Shown: positions 18,525 to 26,881, counted from the stretch's first letter. The stretch: 64,000 nt of DNA from PALSA-612 sp964595575 (GCA_964595575.1 CAZQRA010000009.1:1-64000); one strand, 5' to 3'. Notes: generated from the sequence alone by a model not told the origin. A program made the numbers and translations.

Positions 18525-19490
18525 CTAACGGCCCAGGAGGTGACGGCGCACGGCACGGGCGAGCTCCTCCGTCGACACCGAGCCCTCGAACCGGGCCTTG
18601 ATCCGCCCGTCCCTGCCCACGAGGAAAATGAAGGGCTCCGAGGGAAGGCGCCACTCCTTCACGAACTGGTTCGGCCCTCGGGCCGGGTCGTTGCCCTCGT
18701 AGATCTCGACGTGGATGAAGCGGACGCCGCTTCCGGCGAAGCGCCTGCGCACCGCCTGGACGACGTCGACCACAGGACCGCAGGTGCGGCTAGTGCAGAA
18801 GCGGGGCGTAGCGAAGACGAGCACGAAGGGCGCGCGGGCCCGCAGGGAGTCGGCCACCGAGTAGCGGAGGAGGTCGACGTCGGGAGGGTCGGCGGTGGTG
18901 AGGGCGCGCACGTTGCCGTTGGCGCTCGTCAGGGTAGGGGTGCGGGAGGGGATCGCCCGCTCCCCCACCCCCGGCGCCGCCGTCTTCCGCTTCACCACGA
19001 TCTCGAGCACCCCCTGCGCCCGTCGCCCTCCCACCGGCTCGGCGGCCACCAGGTAGCGCCCGGGAGCGGGCACCCGGAAGCGGGCCACGTAGATCCTCGT
19101 CACGTCCATGGCCGCTGCCTGGGAGACGCCTGGGACGCCCACCGGCTCCAGCCGGGCGACCGCCCGCGCGAGCACCGGCGCGGTGGCCGAGCGAGCCACC
19201 CACACGCGGGCGCGGGGACGCTCGAGGGAGCGTCCCTCCTTGTCGATGAGGAGGAAGGAAAGCCGGATCGGGCCGGGAGCGTAGTCGGAAGTGCCAGGGG
19301 TGAGGGGAAGATCGGGACCCGGTCGAGCGAGGACAGCCGCGATGGTCAGGGCAGACCGCGAGGCCGCTCTCTTCTCCCCCGAGGGAGGCTGAGGCGGGGG
19401 GGAGCTTCCGCAGCCCGCCCCCAGGCCGAGCACCAGCGCGACCGCCAGACCCGCGAGCGCCGCTGCGAGACCCAGGACGAAGGGGCGCAC
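18525..19490 (-). CDS. Lipoprotein with a C-terminal thioredoxin-like domain
   Basis: A 321-residue exported protein. The N-terminus has a hydrophobic signal (GLAAALAGLAVALVLGLGAG) ending at a lipobox-like LGAGC, so it is probably lipid-anchored outside the membrane. The middle is beta-rich (SDYAPGPIRLSFLLIDKEGR). The C-terminal third is a thioredoxin-like fold with APFVLVFATPRFCTSRTCGP, where the redox pair is spaced Cys-x4-Cys, and IFLVGRDGRIKARFEGSVS near the end. The wide spacing resembles SCO/peroxiredoxin-like proteins rather than classical CxxC thioredoxins. The GTG at 19490 lacks a ribosome binding site; a TAGACT element 6 bp upstream would fit leaderless transcription. It follows the exported-peptide gene. 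Confidence 0.75.
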   Translation of the reverse strand: MRPFVLGLAAALAGLAVALVLGLGAGCGSSPPPQPPSGEKRAASRSALTIAAVLARPGPDLPLTPGTSDYAPGPIRLSFLLIDKEGRSLERPRARVWVARSATAPVLARAVARLEPVGVPGVSQAAAMDVTRIYVARFRVPAPGRYLVAAEPVGGRRAQGVLEIVVKRKTAAPGVGERAIPSRTPTLTSANGNVRALTTADPPDVDLLRYSVADSLRARAPFVLVFATPRFCTSRTCGPVVDVVQAVRRRFAGSGVRFIHVEIYEGNDPARGPNQFVKEWRLPSEPFIFLVGRDGRIKARFEGSVSTEELARAVRRHLLGR

Positions 19491-19498
19491 AGGGCGAG

Positions 19499-19514
19499 TC
19501 TAGACGAGTCTAGA
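19499..19514. promoter_or_regulatory. 16-bp inverted repeat upstream of the lipoprotein gene
   Basis: TCTAGAC-GA-GTCTAGA, perfect 7-bp arms, also readable as two direct copies of CGAGTCTAGA at 19495-19514. CTAG is rare in GC-rich genomes. It lies 8 bp before the lipoprotein start and 62 bp after the exported-peptide gene. On the minus strand it also contains two TAGACT sequences that match the actinobacterial -10 element. It may be an operator, a leaderless promoter, or both. Confidence 0.45.
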
Positions 19515-19576
19515 GATGGCCAGGCGTCCTTCGCCCAGGGTCTCGCAGTCAGCTTCGCGCTACCCGCGCTCCTTCC

Positions 19577-19681
19577 TCACCGGGGCCCGTCGAAGAAGCC
19601 GGCCGCCGCCACGCCCGCCAGCGCGAGCTGAGCGACCAGCGCGAGCGTCGAGAGCCAGAGGATGGCCTTCGCCCTGCTCAC
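19577..19681 (-). CDS. 34-residue exported peptide, candidate pheromone precursor
   Basis: A 34-codon gene with a strong ribosome binding site (AAAGGAGGT at 19686-19694) 4 bp before a GTG start. The product begins with a basic segment (MSRAKA), continues with a hydrophobic core (ILWLSTLALVAQLALAG) and reaches a VAAAG cleavage-like site, leaving a short tail FFDGPR. It is 26 bp downstream of the stop of an HTH-TPR regulator gene, on the same strand. That is the arrangement of PlcR-PapR and NprR-NprX peptide-signalling cassettes, in which the exported peptide is trimmed, re-imported and bound by the TPR domain. The alternative is a small membrane protein with no signalling role. The coding assignment rests on the ribosome binding site and composition; the signalling role is inferred. 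Confidence 0.6.
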   Translation of the reverse strand: MSRAKAILWLSTLALVAQLALAGVAAAGFFDGPR

Positions 19682-19707
19682 CGCTACCTCCTTTCGCCTC
19701 TCCGGGT

Positions 19708-21063
19708 CTAGAACCGGAAGTCCTGCAGCGCCTCCGCCGCCCGCCGGTACAGCCGAGCCGCCTCCCGGTCATCGCCGCGGCGGGCGGCGACGTCGCCGAG
19801 GGCGACCCAGGCGGCAGCCCGGTGGCTGACGGAGGACAGCTGCTCGAAGCTCCTATCGGCGGCGTCCAGGATTGCTTGAGCCTCGTCCAAGCGATCCTGC
19901 TCGAGGAGGGCGCGGCCGAGCGCGAGCTGGGCGGTGCCGATCTCGGCCAGGTAGTCGACCCGCCCGTCCAAGAGCTCGAGCGCCTTGCGCGCCTGTACTT
20001 CGGCCTCGGCCGAGCGGCCCAGGCCGAGCTGGACCTCGGCCAGCGAGCACAAGACGTGGGCGACCTCGACGTCCTCGCCCCCCTCGTCGAGGAGGATGCG
20101 CAAGGCGTCCTTGAGGTAGGCGATCGCCTCCTCCGGCTTGCCCAGGAGGTAGCTCAGGCCGCCTAGGTTGTTCAGCAGCCGGCCTAGGTTCTCCCGCTCG
20201 GCCAGCTCCTCGTAGTAGGCCTTGGCCTTCTCGGCGTAGGCGCGGGCGAGCACCCAGTGGCCCTCGCGCTCGGCCACCAGCGACGCCTGGAAGTAGACGC
20301 CGGCCATGGCCCTGGGATCGCTCAGCCGCTCAGCGAGCTCGAGGGCCCGCTCCACGTCCTCGCGGGCGGCCTGGAAGTCGCGCTGGCGACGGTAGCAGCG
20401 CGAGCGCCACGAGAGGATGCTCACACGGAGGAGGTCGCAGGGAAGGCGCGAGCGGTCGGCGAGGGCGAGGGCCTCGCTGAGGAGGGCGAGCGCCGTGGAC
20501 ACGCTGGAGAGCTGGTAGCGACAGACCCCGAGCCGGTACAGGACGTCGGCTCGCTCGAGGTCGGAGAAGCGCCCATCTTCCGCGAGCTCTCGCGCCTCCT
20601 GGAGGAGGGCGAGAGCCGGCCTCAGCTCGCCCAGGTGGAGCCGAGCCCACCCCTCGGCGAGGAGGGCGCGCAGGACGAGGTCGGGCGCCTCCATTCTGGC
20701 CACCTCGGCGCGCAGCGCCGGGCAAGCAGCGGCCGCCTCCTCGTGCCGGCGCTGCTCGCACAGCGCCTCGACCCGAGCCAGCTGAGCCTCGACCCGCTGT
20801 CGATCTGCCGCCGATACACCCGTGGCGAGAAGCGCCGCGTCGACGCCCAGGCGCTGGGCGATCCAGGCCAGAGTCTCGGCTCGAGGCCGCGTCTTGCCGC
20901 GCTCGATCTGGCTGATGTACTCCTTGGAGAAGCGGCCTCCGGCGAGCTCGGTCTGGGTCAGCCCCGCAGCCAGGCGCAACCTGCGCACGCGCTCGCCCAG
21001 GGGCTCGGCCACGTGGGCGCCGCCGCCTTCCACCTGGCCCCCGGGCGCGCGCGTCTCGTCCAT
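19708..21063 (-). CDS. HTH-TPR transcriptional regulator, RRNPP-like
   Basis: A 451-residue cytoplasmic regulator. An XRE-type helix-turn-helix lies at about residues 22-79 (LGERVRRLRLAAGLTQTEL, then FSKEYISQIERGKTRPRAET). The rest, from about residue 90 to the end, is all-helical and made of some eight TPR-like pairs (for example ALALLQEARELAE, AREDVERALELAERL, AIAYLKDALRIL, AQAILDAADRSFEQL). This matches the architecture of PlcR, NprR and Rgg-type receptors for small peptides, although HTH-TPR proteins without peptides also exist. It is followed by a gene for an exported 34-residue peptide. Direct TACTTGAC repeats lie upstream. The neighbouring efflux pump and the downstream lipoprotein-rhodanese-nitroreductase run are possible targets. 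Confidence 0.8.
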   Translation of the reverse strand: MDETRAPGGQVEGGGAHVAEPLGERVRRLRLAAGLTQTELAGGRFSKEYISQIERGKTRPRAETLAWIAQRLGVDAALLATGVSAADRQRVEAQLARVEALCEQRRHEEAAAACPALRAEVARMEAPDLVLRALLAEGWARLHLGELRPALALLQEARELAEDGRFSDLERADVLYRLGVCRYQLSSVSTALALLSEALALADRSRLPCDLLRVSILSWRSRCYRRQRDFQAAREDVERALELAERLSDPRAMAGVYFQASLVAEREGHWVLARAYAEKAKAYYEELAERENLGRLLNNLGGLSYLLGKPEEAIAYLKDALRILLDEGGEDVEVAHVLCSLAEVQLGLGRSAEAEVQARKALELLDGRVDYLAEIGTAQLALGRALLEQDRLDEAQAILDAADRSFEQLSSVSHRAAAWVALGDVAARRGDDREAARLYRRAAEALQDFRF

Positions 21064-21089
21064 GGCGGTGAAGCGAGGGTAGCAGATTG

Positions 21090-21134
21090 TACTTGACTTC
21101 GCTACTTGACAGATTGGGCCATGTCCTGTACAGT
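21090..21134 (+). promoter_or_regulatory. Forward promoter and TACTTGAC direct repeat upstream of the HTH-TPR gene
   Basis: TTGACA at 21106-21111 and TACAGT at 21129-21134 are 17 bp apart, a good plus-strand promoter pointing away from the regulator gene. TACTTGAC occurs twice (21090-21097 and 21103-21110), 13 bp apart, and CTGTACAG at 21126-21133 is a perfect palindrome overlapping the -10. On the minus strand TACAAT is a possible -10 for the regulator gene. The site therefore could hold divergent, auto-regulated promoters. Confidence 0.5.
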
Positions 21135-21332
21135 CGGGTCACCTCGAGGAAGGCGTTGACGCCGAGAGCGGGGGCCGCGTCGGGGAACGCGCGACGGGCC
21201 GGAGCCCGGCTGGGCCGCAGGGCCGGGCCCGGTCAGTTGCAGCGGCCCCGGCGGGGCGTAACGGAAGCGGAGCCCCCGGTAGGCCGCAGCCGGGGGCCTT
21301 CGCGTCTCAGGGGTCTTCGCGTCTCAGGGGGA
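21135..21332 (+). other. Non-coding stretch between regulator and efflux pump; possible small RNA
   Basis: No convincing protein gene is seen here. A plus-strand promoter leads into it, and it ends with a GC hairpin (21272-21297). It contains many G/C-rich complementary blocks (GGCCGGGCCCGG, GCGGCCCCGGCGGGGC), so a transcript would be highly structured. The end carries a 16-bp direct repeat CTTCGCGTCTCAGGGG (21298-21313 and 21315-21330). A small RNA of about 160 nt is possible, but the hairpin may simply terminate the convergent efflux-pump gene. Confidence 0.3.
21272..21297. terminator. GC-rich hairpin, terminator-like
   Basis: GCCCCCGG / CCGGGGGC perfect 8-bp stem with a 10-nt loop, 36 bp beyond the stop of the minus-strand efflux-pump gene. 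No T-run on either strand. Confidence 0.5.
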
Positions 21333-22772
21333 TCACGGGGTCGCCGGCTCCGGCACCGGGTGGCCGTGGCGACGGACGGTGAGGAGCGCCACCAGGCCTG
21401 CCGCGAAGGCGATAGCGGCCGCCACCAGCATCGCCCGGTGGAGGCCGGACACGAACTGGGCGGCAAAGCCGGGATGGCTCGGCGCCACGTGGACGTAGGA
21501 GGCGAAGATGGCGCCCATGAGGGCGATACCCAGGGCTCCTCCGACCTGCCGAGAGGTGTTGAGAACGCCGGCGCCCACCCCAGCCTTGTCCATGGGCACG
21601 GCGGACAGGGCGGCCGCCGTCATGGGGGACATGGTCGAGGCCATGCCCGCCCCTCCCACCAGGAGCCCGGGGAGGATGTCCAGGAAGCTCGACGAGCGAT
21701 CGAGCTGGGCGAAGAGGAGGAGCGAGACTCCCACCAAGCTCATCCCTCCGGCCATGAGCCACCGCGACCCGAACCGGTCGGAGAGCCGCCCCGCCACCGG
21801 CGCCACCACCACGATCAGCAGCGTCATGGGGAGGAAGGTGGCTCCCGCCTTCACCGCCGAGTAGCCGAGCACGCTCTGGACGTAGAGGGACAGGAAGAAG
21901 AACACGCCGAACATGGCCAAGGACACCATGAACGCCACCAGGTTGGCCCCGGCGAAGGTTCCCCGGCGAAAGAGCCCGAGGTCGAGCATGGGTAGGCGCG
22001 CCCGTCGCTCGAGCGCCACGAACAAAGCCAGGGCGAGGGCGGAGACCGCGAGCAGAGCGAGGATGGGAGTCGAGGTCCACCCGTAGCTATTGGCTTCGAT
22101 CAGGGCGTAGGTGAGGGCGAGCAGGCCGACCCCGGAGGCGAGGAGGCCGGGGAGGTCGAGCCGCTGCTCGCGGGAGGTATCGCGCGACTCGGGGACCACG
22201 AGCAGCGACCCCACGAGGCCGAGGGCGCCGATGGGCACGTTGATGAAGAAGATCCAGCTCCAGTCCGCATGCTGGGCGAGGAGGCCGCCCACGAGCGGGC
22301 CCAGGGCCAGCGCCATGGCCGACACGCCGGCCCAGGTGCCGAGGGCCGCTCCCCGTTGCCTGGGAGGGAAGGTGGCCGAGATGATGGAGAGCGTCGCCGG
22401 CAGCATCAGCGCCGACCCCACCCCCTGGGCGGCCCGAAAGGCGATGAGCACGGCCGCCGATCCGGCGAGACCGCAGACGAGCGAGGCTACGGCGAAGATG
22501 GCGAGACCGGCCATGAATACCCGTCGGCGCCCCAGGAAATCGGCCAGCTTCCCTCCGGTGAGCATGAGGACGGCGAAGGTGAGGGCGTAGGCGTTGACCA
22601 CCCACTCGAGCTCGGAGACGCCGATGGCGAGGTCGCGCTGGATCGAGGGAAGCGCCACGTTCACGACCGTGTTGTCGAGCATGATCATGAACAGGGAGAA
22701 GGTGAGCGCAAAGAGCGTCCACCACTTCCGGCTCTCGGGTGCTACGAGGAGGGCGAGGACGCGGGCTCTCAC
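21333..22772 (-). CDS. DHA2-family MFS drug efflux transporter
   Basis: A 479-residue proton-coupled exporter with about 14 membrane helices, as in EmrB/QacA. TM1 carries MLDNTVVNVALPSIQRDL, motif A is GGKLADFLGRRRVF, and motif C-like LGPLVGGLLAQHADWSWIFF follows. The C-terminal half repeats the pattern with GRLSDRFGSRWLMAGG. The substrate cannot be predicted. ATG-like start at 22772 opens with a short basic helix. It lies next to the HTH-TPR regulator on the same strand, 269 bp upstream of it, so it could be a target or the exporter of a small molecule controlled by that system. Confidence 0.9.
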   Translation of the reverse strand: MRARVLALLVAPESRKWWTLFALTFSLFMIMLDNTVVNVALPSIQRDLAIGVSELEWVVNAYALTFAVLMLTGGKLADFLGRRRVFMAGLAIFAVASLVCGLAGSAAVLIAFRAAQGVGSALMLPATLSIISATFPPRQRGAALGTWAGVSAMALALGPLVGGLLAQHADWSWIFFINVPIGALGLVGSLLVVPESRDTSREQRLDLPGLLASGVGLLALTYALIEANSYGWTSTPILALLAVSALALALFVALERRARLPMLDLGLFRRGTFAGANLVAFMVSLAMFGVFFFLSLYVQSVLGYSAVKAGATFLPMTLLIVVVAPVAGRLSDRFGSRWLMAGGMSLVGVSLLLFAQLDRSSSFLDILPGLLVGGAGMASTMSPMTAAALSAVPMDKAGVGAGVLNTSRQVGGALGIALMGAIFASYVHVAPSHPGFAAQFVSGLHRAMLVAAAIAFAAGLVALLTVRRHGHPVPEPATP

Positions 22773-22845
22773 GGGCAGGGAAGGAGGTAGGGCCGGGGCA
22801 AAGCTACCAGCCGCCGTCGCCCCGCCGCCCGGCTAGGCTTGCTCC

Positions 22846-24777
22846 GTGGCCGAGGTCGTGTGGAGGCCGAGCCCGAAGACATGGGAGCGGGCGAACGTGG
22901 TCCGGCTCATGCGGCGGCACGGCATCGAGAGCTACCGCGAGCTCGTCCATCGCTCCATCGAGGACCCCGAGTGGTTCTGGCCGGCGGCCATCGAGGACAT
23001 GGGGCTGGAGCTGTTCCAGCCCTGGCGACAGCTGGTCGACCTCTCACGAGGGCCCGAGTTTGCGACCTGGCTCGTGGGCGCCAAGCTCAACGTGGCCTGG
23101 AACTGCGTCCACCGGCACGCGGCGGGCCCCAGGGCAGGAGAGGAGGCGGCGGTGTTCCGGGGCGAGGACGGCAGCCGCAGCTCGTACACGTTCGCCGAGC
23201 TCTCGGACGCCGCCATCCGCCTGGCCGAGGGGCTGCTCGCGTTGGGGGTCGAGCAGGGGGATCGGGTGGCCATCTACCTTCCCATGTCCCCCCAAGCAGC
23301 CATCGCCGCCCACGCCTGCGCCCACATCGGCGCCGTGCAGGTGCCCATCTTCTCCGGGTTCGCCGCCCCTTCGGTGGCCACCCGGCTCGCCGACGCCGAG
23401 GCCACGGTGGTCATCACGGCGGATGGGTCGCTCCGGCGCGGCCGCCTGGTGGCCATGAAGGAGACTGTGGACGAGGCCCTGGCGGAGGCTCCCTCGGTGC
23501 GCCACGTCATCGTGTGGCAGCGCCTGGGCCGGAGGGACGTGCCCATGCGGCCCGGTCGCGACCTGACGTGGGAGGAGGCCGTCTCCGGCTCCTCGGGCAT
23601 GACCGAGGCCTTCCCCCTCGACAGCGAGCACCCCTACCTCCTCGCCTACACCTCCGGCACCACCGGCCGGCCCAAGGGGGTGGTGCACGTCCACGGCGGC
23701 TTCCTCGTCTCCATCGCCCGGGAGGTCTGCTACCAGGCGGATGCCCACCCCGAGGACGTGATCCTGTTCGCCACCGACATGGGGTGGATCATGGGGCCCT
23801 GGACGGTGGTGGGCGGAGGCGCGATGGGGTCGGCCCTGGTCTTCGTCGAGGGGGCCCCCGACTGGCCTCCCGACCGCCTGTGGCGGCTGATCGAGGAGGA
23901 GCGGGTGACCATCCTCGGCTGCTCGCCCACCCTCGTTCGCGCCCTCATCCCCCACGGCGAGCCGAAGCACGACCTCTCCTCGCTGCGGGTGATCGTGACC
24001 ACCGGCGAGCCCTGGAACCCCGACCCCTACATGTGGCTGCACGAGAAGGTGGGAGGCGGGCGCTGCCCCATCATCAACTGCTCGGGGGGCACCGAGGTGG
24101 GCGCCTGCTTCCTCTCCCCCACCCCGGCCATGCCCATCAAGGCCTGCTCGCTCGGCTTCCCGGCCCTGGGCATGGCCGTGGACGTGGTCGACGAGCAGGG
24201 CCGGTCCCTCGTAGGCACAGGCGAGGTGGGCGAGCTCGTCTGCCGCAAGCCGTTCCCGGGCATGACCCGCGGCTTCTGGCACGACCCTGAGCGCTACCTG
24301 GAGACCTACTGGCGACGGTTCCCCGGCGTGTGGACGCACGGGGACTGGGCCTCCGTGGACGAGGAGGGCTACTGGTACCTGCACGGCCGCTCCGACGACA
24401 CCTTGAACATCGCGGGCAAGCGCATCGGTCCTGCCGAGATCGAGTCGGCGGCGGTGTCCCATCCGGCGGTGGCGGAGGCGGCGGCGGTGGGGATCCCCCA
24501 CCCGGTGAAGGGGGAGGTGGCCTGGGTGTTCTGCGTCCTCGTCCCCGGACGTGCCGGGTGCGAGTCGCTCGCCCTGGAGGTGCGGTCGCTCATCGCCGCC
24601 CAGCTCGGCAAGGCGTTCGCCCCCGAGCGGGTGGTGTTCGTGCCCGCCCTCCCCAAGACGCGCTCGGCCAAGATCGTGCGCCGAGCCGTGCGGGCGGCGG
24701 TGCTGGGCGAGGATCCCGGCGACCTCTCCTCCCTGGAGAACCCGGAGGTCGTGGCCGAGATCGCCTCCAGGTTATAG
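22846..24777 (+). CDS. AMP-forming acyl/acetyl-CoA synthetase
   Basis: Activates a short carboxylic acid (probably acetate or a related acid) to its CoA thioester via an acyl-AMP. The ANL-superfamily motifs are visible: A3 P-loop YTSGTTGRPKG, ATDMGWIMGPW, the GGTEVG motif, the GDWASVDEEGYWYLHGRSDD hinge region, and the A10 lysine in LPKTRSAKIVRR. 643 residues matches Acs size. GTG start at 22846. It overlaps no neighbour on its 5' side and is followed 17 bp later by nadE. The catalytic Lys is also the usual target of Pat acetyltransferases, one of which is encoded at 46517-49180. Confidence 0.9.
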   Translation: MAEVVWRPSPKTWERANVVRLMRRHGIESYRELVHRSIEDPEWFWPAAIEDMGLELFQPWRQLVDLSRGPEFATWLVGAKLNVAWNCVHRHAAGPRAGEEAAVFRGEDGSRSSYTFAELSDAAIRLAEGLLALGVEQGDRVAIYLPMSPQAAIAAHACAHIGAVQVPIFSGFAAPSVATRLADAEATVVITADGSLRRGRLVAMKETVDEALAEAPSVRHVIVWQRLGRRDVPMRPGRDLTWEEAVSGSSGMTEAFPLDSEHPYLLAYTSGTTGRPKGVVHVHGGFLVSIAREVCYQADAHPEDVILFATDMGWIMGPWTVVGGGAMGSALVFVEGAPDWPPDRLWRLIEEERVTILGCSPTLVRALIPHGEPKHDLSSLRVIVTTGEPWNPDPYMWLHEKVGGGRCPIINCSGGTEVGACFLSPTPAMPIKACSLGFPALGMAVDVVDEQGRSLVGTGEVGELVCRKPFPGMTRGFWHDPERYLETYWRRFPGVWTHGDWASVDEEGYWYLHGRSDDTLNIAGKRIGPAEIESAAVSHPAVAEAAAVGIPHPVKGEVAWVFCVLVPGRAGCESLALEVRSLIAAQLGKAFAPERVVFVPALPKTRSAKIVRRAVRAAVLGEDPGDLSSLENPEVVAEIASRL

Positions 24778-24794
24778 ACTGCGAGTCGAAAACC

Positions 24795-26513
24795 TTGAGG
24801 CTCGCGCTCGCCCAGATCGACACCGTCGTCGGGGACATCCCCGGCAACCGCCAGCGCATCCTCCGCTGGCTCGACAAGGCGACCGCGACCGGGGCCGACC
24901 TGGTCGTGTTCCCGGAGCTGGCGGTGACCGGCTACCCGCCCGAGGACCTCCTCCTCCGCCCCGGCTTCATCCGCGCGGCCGAGCAGTCCTTGGCCGAGAT
25001 CGCCCGGGCCTGCCGGAGGACCGTAGCCTTGGTGGGTACGCCCTTCTTCGACGGGGACCTCTACAACGCCTGCGCCGTCTGCGCCGAGGGCGAGGTGAAG
25101 GCGGTCTACCGCAAGCGCTTCCTCCCCAACTACGGGGTCTTCGACGAGGATCGCTACTTCGGGTCGGGCCGGGAGCTTCTGCTCCTCGACTACGGGGGTA
25201 CCCCCGTGGGCGTCACCGTCTGCGAGGACATGTGGCAGCCTGGGCCCCCCGCCACCGACCTGGCCTTGGCCGGCGCCCTCCTCCTCGTCAACGTCTCGGC
25301 CTCCCCCTTCCACGTGGGCAAGGACCGGGAGCGGGAGGAGATGTTCGCCGCCCGCGCTCGCGACACCGCCTCCTTCGTCGCCTTCTGCAACGCGGTGGGA
25401 GGCCAGGACGAGCTCGTCTTCGACGGGCACTCCCTCGTCCTCGACGACGAGGGAGAGGTCGTGGCCCGGGCCCCGGGATTCGAGGAGACCCTGCTCCTGG
25501 CGGACATCGACCCTCAGGTGGCCATCGCCCGCCGGCTACGGGACGTCCGCCGGCGGGCCCTCGCCCGCGAGCTCCAGGCCCAGCCGAGGCCCCAGGTGGT
25601 CCGCCTCGCCGCCGCCGGAGAGCGCGGCGGGACGTCGATCTCGGCCCCGGTCGCTCCCGTGCTCCCCGAGCTCGAGCAGATGCGCTTGGCGCTCGAGCTG
25701 GGCCTCCGCGACTACGTGGAGAAGAACGGCTTCCGCGAGGTGGTGATCGGGCTCTCGGGGGGCATCGACTCAGCCCTGACGGCGGCGTTGTGCGCCGAGG
25801 CTCTCGGGTCCGAGCGGGTGCACTGCGTGTCCATGCCCTCGCGCTTCTCCTCGCCCGAGACTCGGGCTGACGCCCGGCGTGTCGCCCAGTCGCTCGGGGT
25901 CGACTTCCGGGAGATCTCGATCGACCCCATCGTGGTCGAGCTGGAGCGCGCCCTCTCCCCCAGCTTCGAGGGGCGGGAGCGCGACCAGACGGAGGAGAAC
26001 CTCCAAGCCCGAGTGCGGGGCACCCTCCTCATGGCCCTGTCCAACAAGCTGGGCTGGCTGCTCGTCGCCACCGGGAACAAGAGCGAGCTCTCGGTCGGCT
26101 ACGCCACCCTGTACGGGGACATGGCCGGGGGCTTCGCCCTCCTCAAGGACGTGTACAAGACCGACGTGTGGCGACTCGCCCGCCACCTCAACGAGCGCGC
26201 GGGACGGGAACTCATCCCCCAGTCGATCATCGACCGCGCCCCCAGCGCCGAGCTTCGCCCCGACCAACGGGACGAGGACTCCCTGCCTCCCTACGCCAAG
26301 CTCGATCCGGTACTCCAGGCCTACGTCGAGCTCGATCGGTCCCGAGAGGAGCTCCTGGCCGAGGGCTTCGACCCGGAGGTGGTCGAGCGGGCGATCGCCA
26401 TGATCGATCGGGCCGAGTACAAGCGCCGCCAGGCGCCGCCGGGGGTCAAGCTTCGCCCCAAGGCGTTCGGGCGCGACCGCAGGACCCCCATCACCAACCT
26501 GTGGCGGGGATGA
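24795..26513 (+). CDS. nadE: Glutamine-dependent NAD synthetase
   Basis: Final step of NAD synthesis: amidates nicotinate adenine dinucleotide using glutamine. The N-terminal nitrilase-type glutaminase has its triad at E41 (VVFPELAVTGYPPEDL), K107 (VYRKRFLPNYGVFDEDRYF) and C143 (VTVCEDMW). The C-terminal synthetase has the ATP-pyrophosphatase loop LSGGIDSALTA at about 320-330 and NKSELSVGYATLYGDMAGG. The TTG at 24795 (LRLALAQIDTVVGD) starts where the glutaminase domain starts; no upstream in-frame start fits better. 572 residues is the two-domain type. Probably co-transcribed with the upstream synthetase. Confidence 0.95.
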   Translation: MRLALAQIDTVVGDIPGNRQRILRWLDKATATGADLVVFPELAVTGYPPEDLLLRPGFIRAAEQSLAEIARACRRTVALVGTPFFDGDLYNACAVCAEGEVKAVYRKRFLPNYGVFDEDRYFGSGRELLLLDYGGTPVGVTVCEDMWQPGPPATDLALAGALLLVNVSASPFHVGKDREREEMFAARARDTASFVAFCNAVGGQDELVFDGHSLVLDDEGEVVARAPGFEETLLLADIDPQVAIARRLRDVRRRALARELQAQPRPQVVRLAAAGERGGTSISAPVAPVLPELEQMRLALELGLRDYVEKNGFREVVIGLSGGIDSALTAALCAEALGSERVHCVSMPSRFSSPETRADARRVAQSLGVDFREISIDPIVVELERALSPSFEGRERDQTEENLQARVRGTLLMALSNKLGWLLVATGNKSELSVGYATLYGDMAGGFALLKDVYKTDVWRLARHLNERAGRELIPQSIIDRAPSAELRPDQRDEDSLPPYAKLDPVLQAYVELDRSREELLAEGFDPEVVERAIAMIDRAEYKRRQAPPGVKLRPKAFGRDRRTPITNLWRG

Positions 26514-26547
26514 TCGAGATCGAGGCTTCCCCCTCCCCGGCCTGCCC

Positions 26548-26871
26548 TCAGGACCCTGGGTCGCCCCAAGCCTGGGGCCCGCACTCGGGACAGGCGAGCT
26601 CGAGCGCCTGAAGCTCGGCCAGGATCCGGTCGAGATCCCCGCTCCGCCCTCTCCACACGACCTGGCCGAACCTGCTCGCCACCGTCACCGAGGGGCGGCC
26701 GAGGGCGGCCGAGAGGGGACCCGGCTCCCGCTCGACCACGAGCTCGGCGCCCAGCTCGGCCAGCGCCGTCCTCGCCCCCTCCAGGGCCCCCGGATCGTCC
26801 AAGCAGGCGACGACCACGTGGCGGCGCTGGCGGAACGGCCATAGGGCCTGGAGCCTCCGCACCTCCTCCAC
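26548..26871 (-). CDS. Small hypothetical protein ending in a Cys-Pro-Glu-Cys motif
   Basis: 107 residues, soluble. It contains RRHVVVACLDDPGALEGA and VTVASRFGQVVWRGRSGDL, a thioredoxin- or peroxiredoxin-like beta-alpha pattern, and ends with LELACPECGPQAWG. C-terminal CPEC after a short helix is also seen on some thiol-peroxidase-like proteins, but the active-site part is absent. No function is assigned. GTG start at 26871; a GTG a few codons later is possible. It follows the next small gene by 10 bp and is convergent with nadE. Confidence 0.5.
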   Translation of the reverse strand: MEEVRRLQALWPFRQRRHVVVACLDDPGALEGARTALAELGAELVVEREPGPLSAALGRPSVTVASRFGQVVWRGRSGDLDRILAELQALELACPECGPQAWGDPGS

Positions 26872-26881
26872 AGGAGCGGTA

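Noticed and set aside
21201..21297. Cyclic-di-GMP or other known riboswitch in the region between regulator and efflux gene
   Set aside because: A GGTAGGCCGCAGCCGGGG stretch looks superficially similar to part of the c-di-GMP aptamer, but the rest of the core is missing and the downstream gene is on the opposite strand.
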